From: Halobiforma nitratireducens JCM 10879 | GTDB lineage: Archaea > Halobacteriota > Halobacteria > Halobacteriales > Natrialbaceae | Direction: 5' to 3' | Assembly (NCBI RefSeq): GCF_000337895.1 | Contig: NZ_AOMA01000102.1 | Coordinates: forward strand, 2,166 to 66,118 | Length of the DNA stretch: 63,953 bases | In this document: in pieces, positions 53,648 to 61,047 of the stretch | How positions within the stretch are numbered: position 1 is the first letter of the stretch | Layout: every line of letters begins with the position of its first letter | Program-made: the position numbers and the translations under genes | The notes under the pieces: model-generated | What the model was told of the DNA's origin: nothing | Database searches by the model: none | What the model saw: the letters and a program-made list of their open reading frames with translations, nothing else

Positions 53648-54639
53648 GTGCCGATACCACCCCGGGTGACGGCTCCGATCCCACCGCCACGTCCGCGCGT
53701 GCTGCCCCAAGTGGGGATATCGGCACCGTCAGCTTCCAGAGCGTCCGCGCCGTCGCGAAGAAGGACTTCCAGGACTCGATTCGGTCGTGGCTCTTTCTCT
53801 TTCTGAGCGTCTTTTTCTTCTCGATTCTCGTTTTCCCAACGGTGCTGCTGTGGTATCTGGGTGGCGATGCTCCGACCGCCGAAGCGACGACGGCCGGGCT
53901 CGTCGGCACCGTTCACGAGGTCACCCGGCTGGTCATTCCGGTGATCGCGCTGGTGTTGGGCTGGAAGGCCATCGCGGGTGAACGCGAGACTGGCAGTCTC
54001 AAAGTGCTGCTCTCGCTGCCACACTCCCGGACCGACGTGTTACTCGGCAAGTTCGTCGGCCGCTCGGCCGTCCTGTCGCTCTCGCTGTTCGTCGGCTTCT
54101 TCCTGGCCGCCTTCGTCGTCGCCATCCTGTTCGGTGGCTTCGATCTGGCCGACTACGTCGGCCTGTTCGCGGTGTCGGTGCTCTACGGACTAGCTTACAC
54201 CAGCATCGCCATCGGACTGTCGTCGCTAACCCGATCGACGACGATCGCCGGCGCGCTCGCGTTCGGCGTCTTCGTGCTGTTCTACGTCGTCTGGGAGACC
54301 ATGCTCGTCGCCGTCGACACCCTGGTCCAGCTTGATTACCTGCCCGGCGTCGAGTACACCGTCACCGGGCCCGGCGGGGACCAGATCGCGCTCGAGCGCC
54401 CCCACGACATCGCGTTTCTGTTTCACAGTTTCGACCCGGGCGTCGCCTATCGGAGCGTCCTCTCGTTCGTGACCTCGGTCGCCGAACAGGACCCGGGCGT
54501 CGTCCAGTCGATGGAAGAGGCCTTCGGCGGGAGCGTTCCTCTTTTCCTCCAGGACTGGTTCGCGATCGTCGTCTTGCTGTTCTGGATCGTCGTCCCGCTC
54601 GCGGTAGCGATCTACTGGTTCCAGTGGGTCGACCTGTAA
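53644..54639 (+). CDS. ABC-2 type permease
   Basis: This 331-residue protein has a cytoplasmic leader (about 1-45), then six likely helices: about 50-72, 97-115, 140-170, 175-195, 200-222 and 305-325. The conserved GERETGSLKVLLSLPHSR segment after helix 2 is the hallmark of NosY/ABC-2 permeases. It forms the membrane part of the exporter with the preceding ATPase. A large outer loop lies between the fifth and last helices. The substrate is not predictable; no nos genes are next to it. Confidence 0.9.
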   Translation: MSADTTPGDGSDPTATSARAAPSGDIGTVSFQSVRAVAKKDFQDSIRSWLFLFLSVFFFSILVFPTVLLWYLGGDAPTAEATTAGLVGTVHEVTRLVIPVIALVLGWKAIAGERETGSLKVLLSLPHSRTDVLLGKFVGRSAVLSLSLFVGFFLAAFVVAILFGGFDLADYVGLFAVSVLYGLAYTSIAIGLSSLTRSTTIAGALAFGVFVLFYVVWETMLVAVDTLVQLDYLPGVEYTVTGPGGDQIALERPHDIAFLFHSFDPGVAYRSVLSFVTSVAEQDPGVVQSMEEAFGGSVPLFLQDWFAIVVLLFWIVVPLAVAIYWFQWVDL

Positions 54640-54651
54640 GTCGGCGAATCG

Positions 54652-55917
54652 CTACGCCGCCCCATCCCACTCGCCAACGTCCACGACCAGTCCCGCCTGC
54701 CGAAGCCTGTCGGCAAGTGGATCACCGATCGCCGACGCCGGCGTGAGAACGCCGCCCTCGAGCGGCGAGTCGATCTCCTCGCGGACGAGACACATCGCGG
54801 CCTCGCCGAGCATCTTCGCGGTCGCGCCGTAGCCGGGATCACGGTCGGCGCTGATTCGACTTTCCACCACGAAGGGACCGTCAGGGGCAGTACCGCGGCC
54901 GAGTACGCGAATCGTAAAGTATCCGTTCTCGATCTCTTCTCTCGTCGGCCCCTCACCCGGGTCGGGGAACGCGACCCGGCGGAGCGCTTCCCGCGTCGGG
55001 CCGAACGTCAGTGCCGCAGTCGCCACCCCGAGGCCGGCCGTGACGGCGCTTGCACCCGCCATGCCAACCGGACCCGATCCCACGGGTACGACCTCCGTAC
55101 ACTCGAACTCGCGACCCCACGGATACCCGAGTAAGGCGTTGCTCCGCCGGATCACTCGTTCGTTTACGGCCGCCATCGGTGACGGAGCCGTCCACTCGCC
55201 TCGTAGCGGATCGTTTCGCGGGAACGACTGTGCTCCCGGATCGACGCCGTCGCGCTCGCCCGGCGGTGCCAGCGAGTATGGGTTCCGGAGGGTCTTCCGG
55301 GCGACCGGATCGGTGGCCGCGGCCCGGAACATCTCGAGGGCGCTCGAGGCCGTGCCGCCGCTTACCCCGCCGCGACCGTCCTCGAGGTAGATTCGAACCA
55401 GATCGCAGGGGCTCCCGAACTCGTCGATGGCGTACGACTGGACGAGCTTCGTCCCGAGGTCGGCGGGAATCGAGTCGAAACCGCAACTGTGGACGATCCG
55501 CGCGCCTGCATCGACCGCGTCCTCGTGGTATCGGTCGATCATCTCGCGGACCCAGTTGATCTCGCCGGTGAGATCGCAGTAGTCCGTTCCAGCCGCGATA
55601 CACGCCTCGACCAGCGGCGTACCGTACTTCGTGTACGGCCCGACGGTCGTACAGACGACGCGGGTCGCTTCGGCGATGGCGTCTAGACTCTCCCGATCCG
55701 TCGCGTCGCCGACGACGATCGGAATCTCCGTCCAGTCGGCGCGTTGGTCGACGAGCGTCGCTTCCAGTTCCCGCAGTCGCGTCTCGTCGCGGCCGCCGAG
55801 CGCGACCGAGAGGTCGTCCGGCGTGTACTGTTCGGTGAGGTGTTCGGCGACGAGGCGGCCGGCGACGCCGGTTGCGCCCCAGAGGACGAGGTCGTGTGTC
55901 CGGTCGGTGTTCGACAC
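54652..55917 (-). CDS. Saccharopine-dehydrogenase-like oxidoreductase
   Basis: This 421-residue protein has an N-terminal Rossmann fold with LVLWGATGVAGRLVAEHL, then VGPYTKYGTPLVEACIAAGT and YCDLTGE. This is the pattern of saccharopine reductase-like proteins, including the trans-acting enoyl reductase group and human SCCPDH. It uses NAD(P)H. These proteins have been tied to lipid or lysine metabolism, but the substrate here is unknown. A hydrophobic segment (VGMAGASAVTAGLGVATAAL) in the C-terminal half suggests membrane contact. It is convergent with the ABC permease gene (12-nt gap). Confidence 0.85.
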   Translation of the reverse strand: MSNTDRTHDLVLWGATGVAGRLVAEHLTEQYTPDDLSVALGGRDETRLRELEATLVDQRADWTEIPIVVGDATDRESLDAIAEATRVVCTTVGPYTKYGTPLVEACIAAGTDYCDLTGEINWVREMIDRYHEDAVDAGARIVHSCGFDSIPADLGTKLVQSYAIDEFGSPCDLVRIYLEDGRGGVSGGTASSALEMFRAAATDPVARKTLRNPYSLAPPGERDGVDPGAQSFPRNDPLRGEWTAPSPMAAVNERVIRRSNALLGYPWGREFECTEVVPVGSGPVGMAGASAVTAGLGVATAALTFGPTREALRRVAFPDPGEGPTREEIENGYFTIRVLGRGTAPDGPFVVESRISADRDPGYGATAKMLGEAAMCLVREEIDSPLEGGVLTPASAIGDPLADRLRQAGLVVDVGEWDGAA

Positions 55918-56048
55918 GAGTACCGGTGTATTCGTGGCCCAACATCCTCAACTGTTCGGTGGGCTCTACTGATCCGGCGGTCTCTCACGGCCCGTCCCCA
56001 TCATTGGTATGGCAGTGCGGTTTTGTCTCCCGCGTCCGGAAATCGGTC

Positions 56049-56399
56049 ATGCCTACGGTTACCGTTCGTGACCGGGAACTCGAGTGCGAAACGGGCGCAG
56101 TGCTCCGGAACGTTCTTCTCCGGGCGGACGAGTCACCGCACAACGGCCGGGCCGACACCCTCAACTGTCGTGGGCTGGGGTCGTGTGGCACCTGTGCCGT
56201 TGCGGTGTCCGGCGAGGTGGGAGCGGCCGGACCTCGGGAACGCCTTCGTCTGTCGATCCCGCCCCACGATACGGAGTCAGGGCTCCGACTCGCCTGTCAG
56301 CTCCGCGTCGAAGACGATCTCGTCGTCGAGAAGTATCCGGAGTTCTGGGGACAGCACACCGAGCGAGCGGGGGAGCAAGCCGATACGGAGGAACCGTGA
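56049..56399 (+). CDS. 2Fe-2S ferredoxin, small
   Basis: In this 116-residue protein, the beta-grasp fold (MPTVTVRDRELECETGAVLR) carries cluster ligands Cys40, Cys46, Cys49 (C-x5-C-x2-C, one residue longer than the plant-type loop) and Cys83 (LRLACQ). It is a one-electron carrier in the cytosol. The last four bases overlap the start of a second ferredoxin-like gene (GTGA, 56396-56399), which is frameshifted. ATG 56049 was chosen because the frame upstream is not ferredoxin-like. Its redox partner is unknown. Confidence 0.88.
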   Translation: MPTVTVRDRELECETGAVLRNVLLRADESPHNGRADTLNCRGLGSCGTCAVAVSGEVGAAGPRERLRLSIPPHDTESGLRLACQLRVEDDLVVEKYPEFWGQHTERAGEQADTEEP

Positions 56400-56759
56400 C
56401 TGTAAGCGAGGGGATCGAACTCACCGTGATCGACGGCGACGAGCGATCGACGATCACGGTCGAACGCGGAACGACGCTTCGGGACGCCCTCCGTGACCGA
56501 GGGCTTCGGTGTCCGGAACCGTCTCGTCGCGGCTCAACTGCGGGGGGAAGGGCCTGTGTGCGACCTGTCCCGTCGAGGTCGTCCCGGCACCCGACCCGTC
56601 CACCGGCACGACGCTGTCGCCGTCCGATTCGGCTACCCGCGACTGTCCTGCTGTCTCGAGCTCGACCGCCCAATGACGGGTAGAACCCTCGAAAAACGCG
56701 TCTGGGAGCATGTAATTCCCGATAGATCGGAGTCGGAGTTTGTGGATAGTAGCGAATGA
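56396..56759 (+). pseudogene. Second 2Fe-2S ferredoxin gene broken by two frameshifts
   Basis: Translation starts at GTG 56396 (VTVSEGIELTVIDGDERSTI, ending RDALRDRGL). The cluster-binding part continues in a second frame from about 56508 (SSRLNCGGKGLCATCPVEVV), and the last part, with the fourth Cys, continues in a third frame from about 56594 (VRFGYPRLSCCLELDR, ending MTGRTLEKRVWEHVIPD), with a stop at 56757-56759. Joining the three gives a normal ferredoxin with C-x5-C-x2-C and a distal Cys. Both shifts are explained by single-base losses in the same direction. The gene is either decayed or affected by two sequencing deletions. Confidence 0.85.
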
Positions 56760-56788
56760 CTTTTACTGTCTTGTTGACAGGATGGCGT

Positions 56789-58063
56789 ATGATAGATACT
56801 GAGCGTGCGACTGCTCTCCGGGCCAACACGGTCCGTTCCGGGTTCGTCCACCCCGACTACGATGGGTATTGCATAAGCCGTATTCCGGGAACAGCAGCAG
56901 GCGTTCTTGACTCAGCGGTGGGGCCAACGTTACCCAACGATGTATTCGATGGTATCGATACAACCGTTTCCAACGTCCTCGTCCTGTTTGTCGACGCCTA
57001 CGGGTTCGACCAGTTCCAAGAGACTCATTCCAACCTTCCGTTCTTCGACCGGATCGCATGCCGCGGTCGCGTAACGCCGCTGACGAGTGTCTTCCCTTCC
57101 GAGACTCCTAGTTGTGTCCCGACCCTCCACACCGGCCTCCAACCGGTTGAGCACGGCCAACTCGGCTGGAACCTCTATCTACCCGGTCGGGACCTCGTAG
57201 TCGAGCCGTTGCCGTTCCAGACGAAACGGGGCGACCCGATCGATCCCGACGACGGCTCCCTGTTTACTGAGACGCCAATTTATCACCAACTCGAGTCGGA
57301 GGGCATCGATACGCATATCGTCGAACCGTTCGATTCCAGCGACGATCCCAAAACCGCCGGTGCATCGACCCATACCTACACCAGTCCTGCTGACTTCGCC
57401 GTTCAGCTTCGCCGCGTCCTCGAGCAGAGCTCCGCCCCAACGTACTGTTATGGCTACACGCCTCTGGTCGATGCCGCTGGGCACGCCGAAGGCACACGTT
57501 CAGAGCGGCACAACGCCGAACTGAACTGCCTGTCTGCAACGCTCAAGCGCGAACTCTGTGATCGTCTCCGGACGGACGTTGCCGAGGAAACGTTACTACT
57601 CTTCATTGCCGACCATGGCCAAGTCGACAGTGGTTCCAGCGAGAATGTCGACGTTCTGGCGGACCCAGTCGTCGATCGACACCTCCGACGAGATCGTAAT
57701 GGCGTCCCCGCGATCAGTGGGTCGGGTCGGAATCTGCATCTCTTCGTTACAGACGGCAGTACCGACCGTATTCACACGCGACTTCGCGAACGACTCGATG
57801 CACTGGTGCTGACCCGAGAAGAGGCACTGGAAAGCAATCTCTGGGGGACTCACGGACCGTCCAAATTATTCACTGAACGTCTCGGTGACCTCGTTGTCAT
57901 TCCTGAAACCACCACTGTGTGGCATAGCGAAGAACCGGAAGAACTAGAACTGGTCGGCGATCACGGTGGTCTCCATCCCCGAGAACTACTCGTTCCTTTC
58001 GGTGCCGTTAGACTGGACAGCCTTGCCGGAACCGACGGCACCTCACAGACGATTCTTGGCTAA
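56789..58063 (+). CDS. Type I phosphodiesterase/alkaline-phosphatase-superfamily protein
   Basis: This 424-residue protein has the metal-site pattern of nucleotide pyrophosphatase/phosphodiesterases: Asp in VLFVDAYGFDQF, a likely Ser/Thr nucleophile region VFPSETPSCVPTLHTG, Asp-His in LFIADHGQVDSG and a late His in VGDHGGLHPREL. It hydrolyses phosphate esters or anhydrides; the exact substrate is unknown. There is no signal peptide, so it is cytosolic. Its codon use is more AT-tolerant than that of its neighbours, and the gene lies between a decayed ferredoxin gene and a repeat-rich gap, suggesting horizontal gain. ATG 56789 was chosen from two in-frame Met codons. Confidence 0.8.
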   Translation: MIDTERATALRANTVRSGFVHPDYDGYCISRIPGTAAGVLDSAVGPTLPNDVFDGIDTTVSNVLVLFVDAYGFDQFQETHSNLPFFDRIACRGRVTPLTSVFPSETPSCVPTLHTGLQPVEHGQLGWNLYLPGRDLVVEPLPFQTKRGDPIDPDDGSLFTETPIYHQLESEGIDTHIVEPFDSSDDPKTAGASTHTYTSPADFAVQLRRVLEQSSAPTYCYGYTPLVDAAGHAEGTRSERHNAELNCLSATLKRELCDRLRTDVAEETLLLFIADHGQVDSGSSENVDVLADPVVDRHLRRDRNGVPAISGSGRNLHLFVTDGSTDRIHTRLRERLDALVLTREEALESNLWGTHGPSKLFTERLGDLVVIPETTTVWHSEEPEELELVGDHGGLHPRELLVPFGAVRLDSLAGTDGTSQTILG

Positions 58064-58077
58064 CTTGTTCGGTAGTT

Positions 58078-58149
58078 ACACAGACGAGTATTACTTCGTT
58101 ACGCTCTTCTGTCGGAGATTGTTGAACCAGTTGCGGTGCTCGTCTGTGT
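58078..58149. repeat. Inverted-repeat pair after phosphodiesterase gene
   Basis: Arms acacagacgag (58078-58088) and ctcgtctgtgt (58139-58149) are perfect 11-bp inverted copies 50 nt apart, starting 14 nt after the stop codon. It may be the ends of a small non-autonomous mobile element or a transcript-end structure. Confidence 0.6.
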
Positions 58150-58484
58150 GACGGGGAGCTCTGTGTAGAACGGTTCCTGCTGACCCAGTCCATTGCAATC
58201 AACGCACAGTCGCAAGAGGGACTCGATCAACAATGTTACACAAGAGCATAGATCAAATAATGGTTTGACCTTCGAGAAGACACGTCCCTCCCGTCAGTCA
58301 AATCCGTAACCAACGTACACGGGGTAGAAATCGACTGCAGTCCGTCAGAGCTGGGTGTTAAATAGGGGTTCAGCATCACTCGGCTCTTGATTCACCAGAA
58401 ATAATTCAAATTTCCTGATGGTTCTTTCATTGAAGGGGGAACGATCGAGCGGCTATCGCTCTTGGTCGCCGTTTTCCTTATATC

Positions 58485-58567
58485 GCCTGTCGCAGCTTCA
58501 ATATCAGTCGCTTTGATCGAGGCTACCTAGCCACGTCCTGCGAACGGATATTGAAGCTGCAACAGGC
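58485..58567. mobile_element. Small non-autonomous element with 21-bp inverted ends
   Basis: The left end gcctgtcgcagcttcaatatc (58485-58505) and right end gatattgaagctgcaacaggc (58547-58567) are inverted copies with one mismatch. The total span is 83 bp and there is no coding content. This is the form of a MITE mobilised by a transposase elsewhere. The right end touches palindromic element C. A target duplication could not be defined with certainty. Confidence 0.65.
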
Positions 58568-58650
58568 TAGTAACAACTGCAAGCCAGTACACACCGATCG
58601 CCGGTCTCTCTGGCGATCAGGTGCGCACTGACTTGCAATGGCTACTATAG
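58567..58650 (+). repeat. 84-bp palindromic element, copy C
   Basis: It runs ctagtaacaactgcaagcc ... gcaatggctactatag, in the same orientation as copy A. The centre has gatcgcc paired with ggcgatc around ggtctctct. It is more diverged than A and B at the left arm. Confidence 0.8.
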
Positions 58651-58742
58651 GTTCGCAGGCCACCCGATCGGTTAGCCCCCGAAATACGTCGTCACAACAC
58701 CCTCCGTGACCGCTGTGAGTGGTGTCTGTTCCTCCCTCGCTT

Positions 58743-58769
58743 CCAGTGAACTCCAGTGAGCCCCAGTGA
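58743..58769 (+). promoter_or_regulatory. Three 10-bp-spaced direct repeats upstream of PiT gene
   Basis: The heptamer ccagtga occurs at 58743, 58753 and 58763, exactly one helical turn apart, about 57-90 nt before the TATA box of the transporter gene. This spacing is typical of an activator or repressor site. Which regulator binds is unknown. Confidence 0.4.
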
Positions 58770-58825
58770 ACCGCGAGCGACCCGAAGGCAGACACCGACA
58801 GCAGTCACGTGGCCGGAATCCACCT

Positions 58826-58834
58826 GTTATTTAC
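58826..58834 (+). promoter_or_regulatory. TATA box of PiT transporter 1
   Basis: The sequence gttatttac is centred about 28 nt before ATG 58858. Confidence 0.5.
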
Positions 58835-58857
58835 GACCGGCGGAATACCATCCGCCG

Positions 58858-60036
58858 ATGGTCGAAACGGTGCTGGCGGTCGGAGTTATCGCCTCGATTT
58901 TCGTCGGGTTCAACATCGGCGGCTCGTCCACAGGGATCACGTGGGGTCCGTCGGTTGGTGCTGGAATCGTCACGAAGACGACCGCTGCGGCGGTTATGAC
59001 CGTGTTCGTCTTCCTCGGCGGCTGGACAGTCGGTCGGAGAGTGATGGACACGCTCAGCGACGGAATCATCACGACCGACCTCACGCTGACTGCCGGGGTC
59101 GCCGTCCTCTTTTTCATCGGTCTGGGGATGCTCGTCGCCAACGTTTTCGGCGTTCCCGTCCCGACCTCGATGACGACTGTCGGCGCGATCGCCGGCCTCG
59201 GGCTGGCCACGGGGACCCTGAACTACCCGATGGTCGCCGAGATCATCTCCTGGTGGATCGTGACGCCGATCATCGGCCTCTGGGTCGGTGTGCTGATCGG
59301 TCGCTACATCTATCCGTGGGTCAACCGCCGGGTCGACATCGAGAAGTCGGATGGCCCTCTGCTTCGACTCGAGTCCAGCGGCTCGATCCCGACGCCGGCG
59401 CTCGGCCCGAACACGACGCGACAGGAACTGGCAACCACGATCGCGGTGTTTGCCATCGGCTGTTACATGGCCTTTAGCGCCGGAGCGAGCAACGTCCCGA
59501 ACGCCGCCGCACCGCTGGTTGGCACCGGTGCCGGACTGGAACCGGACACCGCGATCATCGTCGCCACGCTGGCGATCGGCCTCGGTGGGTTCACCATCGC
59601 CCGCCGGACGATGGCGTCCGTCGGGGGCGAACTGAGCGACATCCCGTTGCTCGCGGCGCTTTTCGTCATGGTGACTGCGTCGACGATCACGACGCTTCTC
59701 TCGTGGGCTGGCATCCCGATCAGCCTCGTGATGGCGACGGTGATGACGATCGTCGGCATCGGATGGGGACGGGCTACCCGTCCCGTTACTGTCCGCGAGG
59801 CAGTCACTCGTGAGGTGGAAGACACGGAGATCGACCTGGGTGCAATCGTCGCCGAGGAGAAGGTCGGCGAGAACGCTCCTCGAATCGGGCAACCGGAGTC
59901 CGAAGACGTGCTCCGTGGGGCCGACCTGTTTAACCCTCGAGCGATCGTCAAGTACGTCTCGATGTGGATTATCGGGCCGTCGATGTCGACGATCCTGGCT
60001 TACGGATTCTTCGTCGCATTTCCGGGAGTCGCCTGA
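58858..60036 (+). CDS. PiT-family inorganic phosphate transporter 1
   Basis: This 392-residue protein has ten or more membrane helices and the internal duplication of PHO4/PiT permeases: first half GFNIGGSSTGITWGPSVGAG, second half FSAGASNVPNAAAPLVGTGA. Both are variants of the GANDVANA-type signature. A cytoplasmic loop at about 175-205 and another at about 325-370 lie in the usual places. It imports phosphate (possibly as metal-phosphate) with H+ or Na+. The PiT copy at 61048 is a paralogue, and a repetitive helical protein gene lies between them on the other strand. ATG 58858 is supported by the TATA box. Confidence 0.9.
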   Translation: MVETVLAVGVIASIFVGFNIGGSSTGITWGPSVGAGIVTKTTAAAVMTVFVFLGGWTVGRRVMDTLSDGIITTDLTLTAGVAVLFFIGLGMLVANVFGVPVPTSMTTVGAIAGLGLATGTLNYPMVAEIISWWIVTPIIGLWVGVLIGRYIYPWVNRRVDIEKSDGPLLRLESSGSIPTPALGPNTTRQELATTIAVFAIGCYMAFSAGASNVPNAAAPLVGTGAGLEPDTAIIVATLAIGLGGFTIARRTMASVGGELSDIPLLAALFVMVTASTITTLLSWAGIPISLVMATVMTIVGIGWGRATRPVTVREAVTREVEDTEIDLGAIVAEEKVGENAPRIGQPESEDVLRGADLFNPRAIVKYVSMWIIGPSMSTILAYGFFVAFPGVA

Positions 60037-60063
60037 CGCTGCTCGCTCGGTGCGAGTTCGGAG

Positions 60064-60780
60064 TCACTCGGATTCGTCGTCGACTGATTCCTCGACTATC
60101 CCTTCGACTTCGTCCTCTCGCGGCCGCCGGTCGACCCGTTCGTCGACGGCTTCGACCTGAGCCTGGACCTCGTCGACCTGTTTCTCGACGGTTTCGCCGA
60201 CCGTCTCTTCGACGGTCTCTTCGACCTGGCTCTGGACTTCGTCGACCTGCTTTTCGACGGTTTCCTCGACGGTCTCTTCGACCTGGGCCTGGACTTCGTC
60301 GACCTGTTTCTCGACGGTTTCACCGACTGTCTCTTCGACGGTCTCTTCGACGGTTTCACCGACTGTCTCTTCGACGGTCTCTTCGACGGTTTCACCGACT
60401 GTCTCTTCGACGGTCTCTTCGACGGTTTCACCGACTGTCTCTTCGACGGTCTCTTCGACCTGGGCCTGAACTTCGTCGACCTGTTTTTCGACTGTTTCGC
60501 CGACCGTCTCTTCGACGGTTTCACCGACCGTCTCCTCGACTGACTGTTCGACTGTCTGGCCGACCGTCTCTTCGACGGTCTCCTCGACTGTCCGGGTCAT
60601 CCAGTCCGGGTCGAACCGGGCCATCTTCCAGACGACGTGGACGACGTAGGCGGCGAACACGCCGATACCGAACGCGATCCCGACCCTCGTCTCGAGAAGG
60701 GCGATCAGCACGATCGAGAGCGCGATCAACGCGCCGTAGGCGAGATCGACGGCCGCGTCGACGTGGACCGGATTCAACAT
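60064..60780 (-). CDS. Membrane-anchored repetitive helical protein between PiT genes
   Basis: In this 238-residue protein, two membrane helices (about 10-30 and 33-52: YGALIALSIVLIALLETRV, IAFGIGVFAAYVVHVVW) are followed by about 150 residues built of Thr-Val-Glu-Glu / Thr-Val-Gly-Glu tetrads, often in 12-residue units (TVEETVEETVGE). These are broken by KQVDEVQAQVEE inserts, which occur four times with slight changes. Val at every fourth residue favours a long right-handed helix bundle or extended surface helix. The DNA is strongly repetitive. It is convergent with PiT 1 (27-nt gap) and divergent from PiT 2. No family is recognised; a partner role for the transporters is inference. Confidence 0.82.
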   Translation of the reverse strand: MLNPVHVDAAVDLAYGALIALSIVLIALLETRVGIAFGIGVFAAYVVHVVWKMARFDPDWMTRTVEETVEETVGQTVEQSVEETVGETVEETVGETVEKQVDEVQAQVEETVEETVGETVEETVEETVGETVEETVEETVGETVEETVEETVGETVEKQVDEVQAQVEETVEETVEKQVDEVQSQVEETVEETVGETVEKQVDEVQAQVEAVDERVDRRPREDEVEGIVEESVDDESE

Positions 60781-61015
60781 CGGTACTCGTCACCTGTGTT
60801 GTTCGAGCGAACGACCGTAGGCCGGCTCGCGACCCGATCGTTTCGACTGGACGCCGTCTTTCTCTCTGCCCAGCGGACGCTTCGTCTGCAAGAACCCTGG
60901 CCGACAGACATGATGACGAAGCGTACGGAGCGGTCAGTTGAAATGCTTTCGTACATGGATCGTTCGACGGCCGCTCCGTTCGACCTGCTCGCTCTCATTG
61001 TGACCGAACAGAGCC

Positions 61016-61024
61016 ATTTTTACG
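61016..61024 (+). promoter_or_regulatory. TATA box of PiT transporter 2
   Basis: The sequence atttttacg is centred about 28 nt before GTG 61048. Confidence 0.45.
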
Positions 61025-61047
61025 ATCTGCTCGCGTGAGTTTCTACT

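Larger units (their letters stand above)
58064..58857. other. 794-bp gene-free stretch rich in inverted-repeat elements
   Basis: No gene is seen. It contains an 11-bp inverted pair (58078-58149), an element with 21-bp inverted ends (58485-58567), palindromic element C (58567-58650), three 10-bp-spaced repeats (58743-58769) and the TATA box of the PiT gene. The part 58150-58480 is AT-rich with many stop codons. It looks like a landing site for small mobile elements. Confidence 0.6.

Noticed and set aside
58078..58650. Complete insertion sequence with transposase
   Set aside because: Inverted ends are present but no open frame between any pair is long enough for a transposase, so only non-autonomous elements are called.
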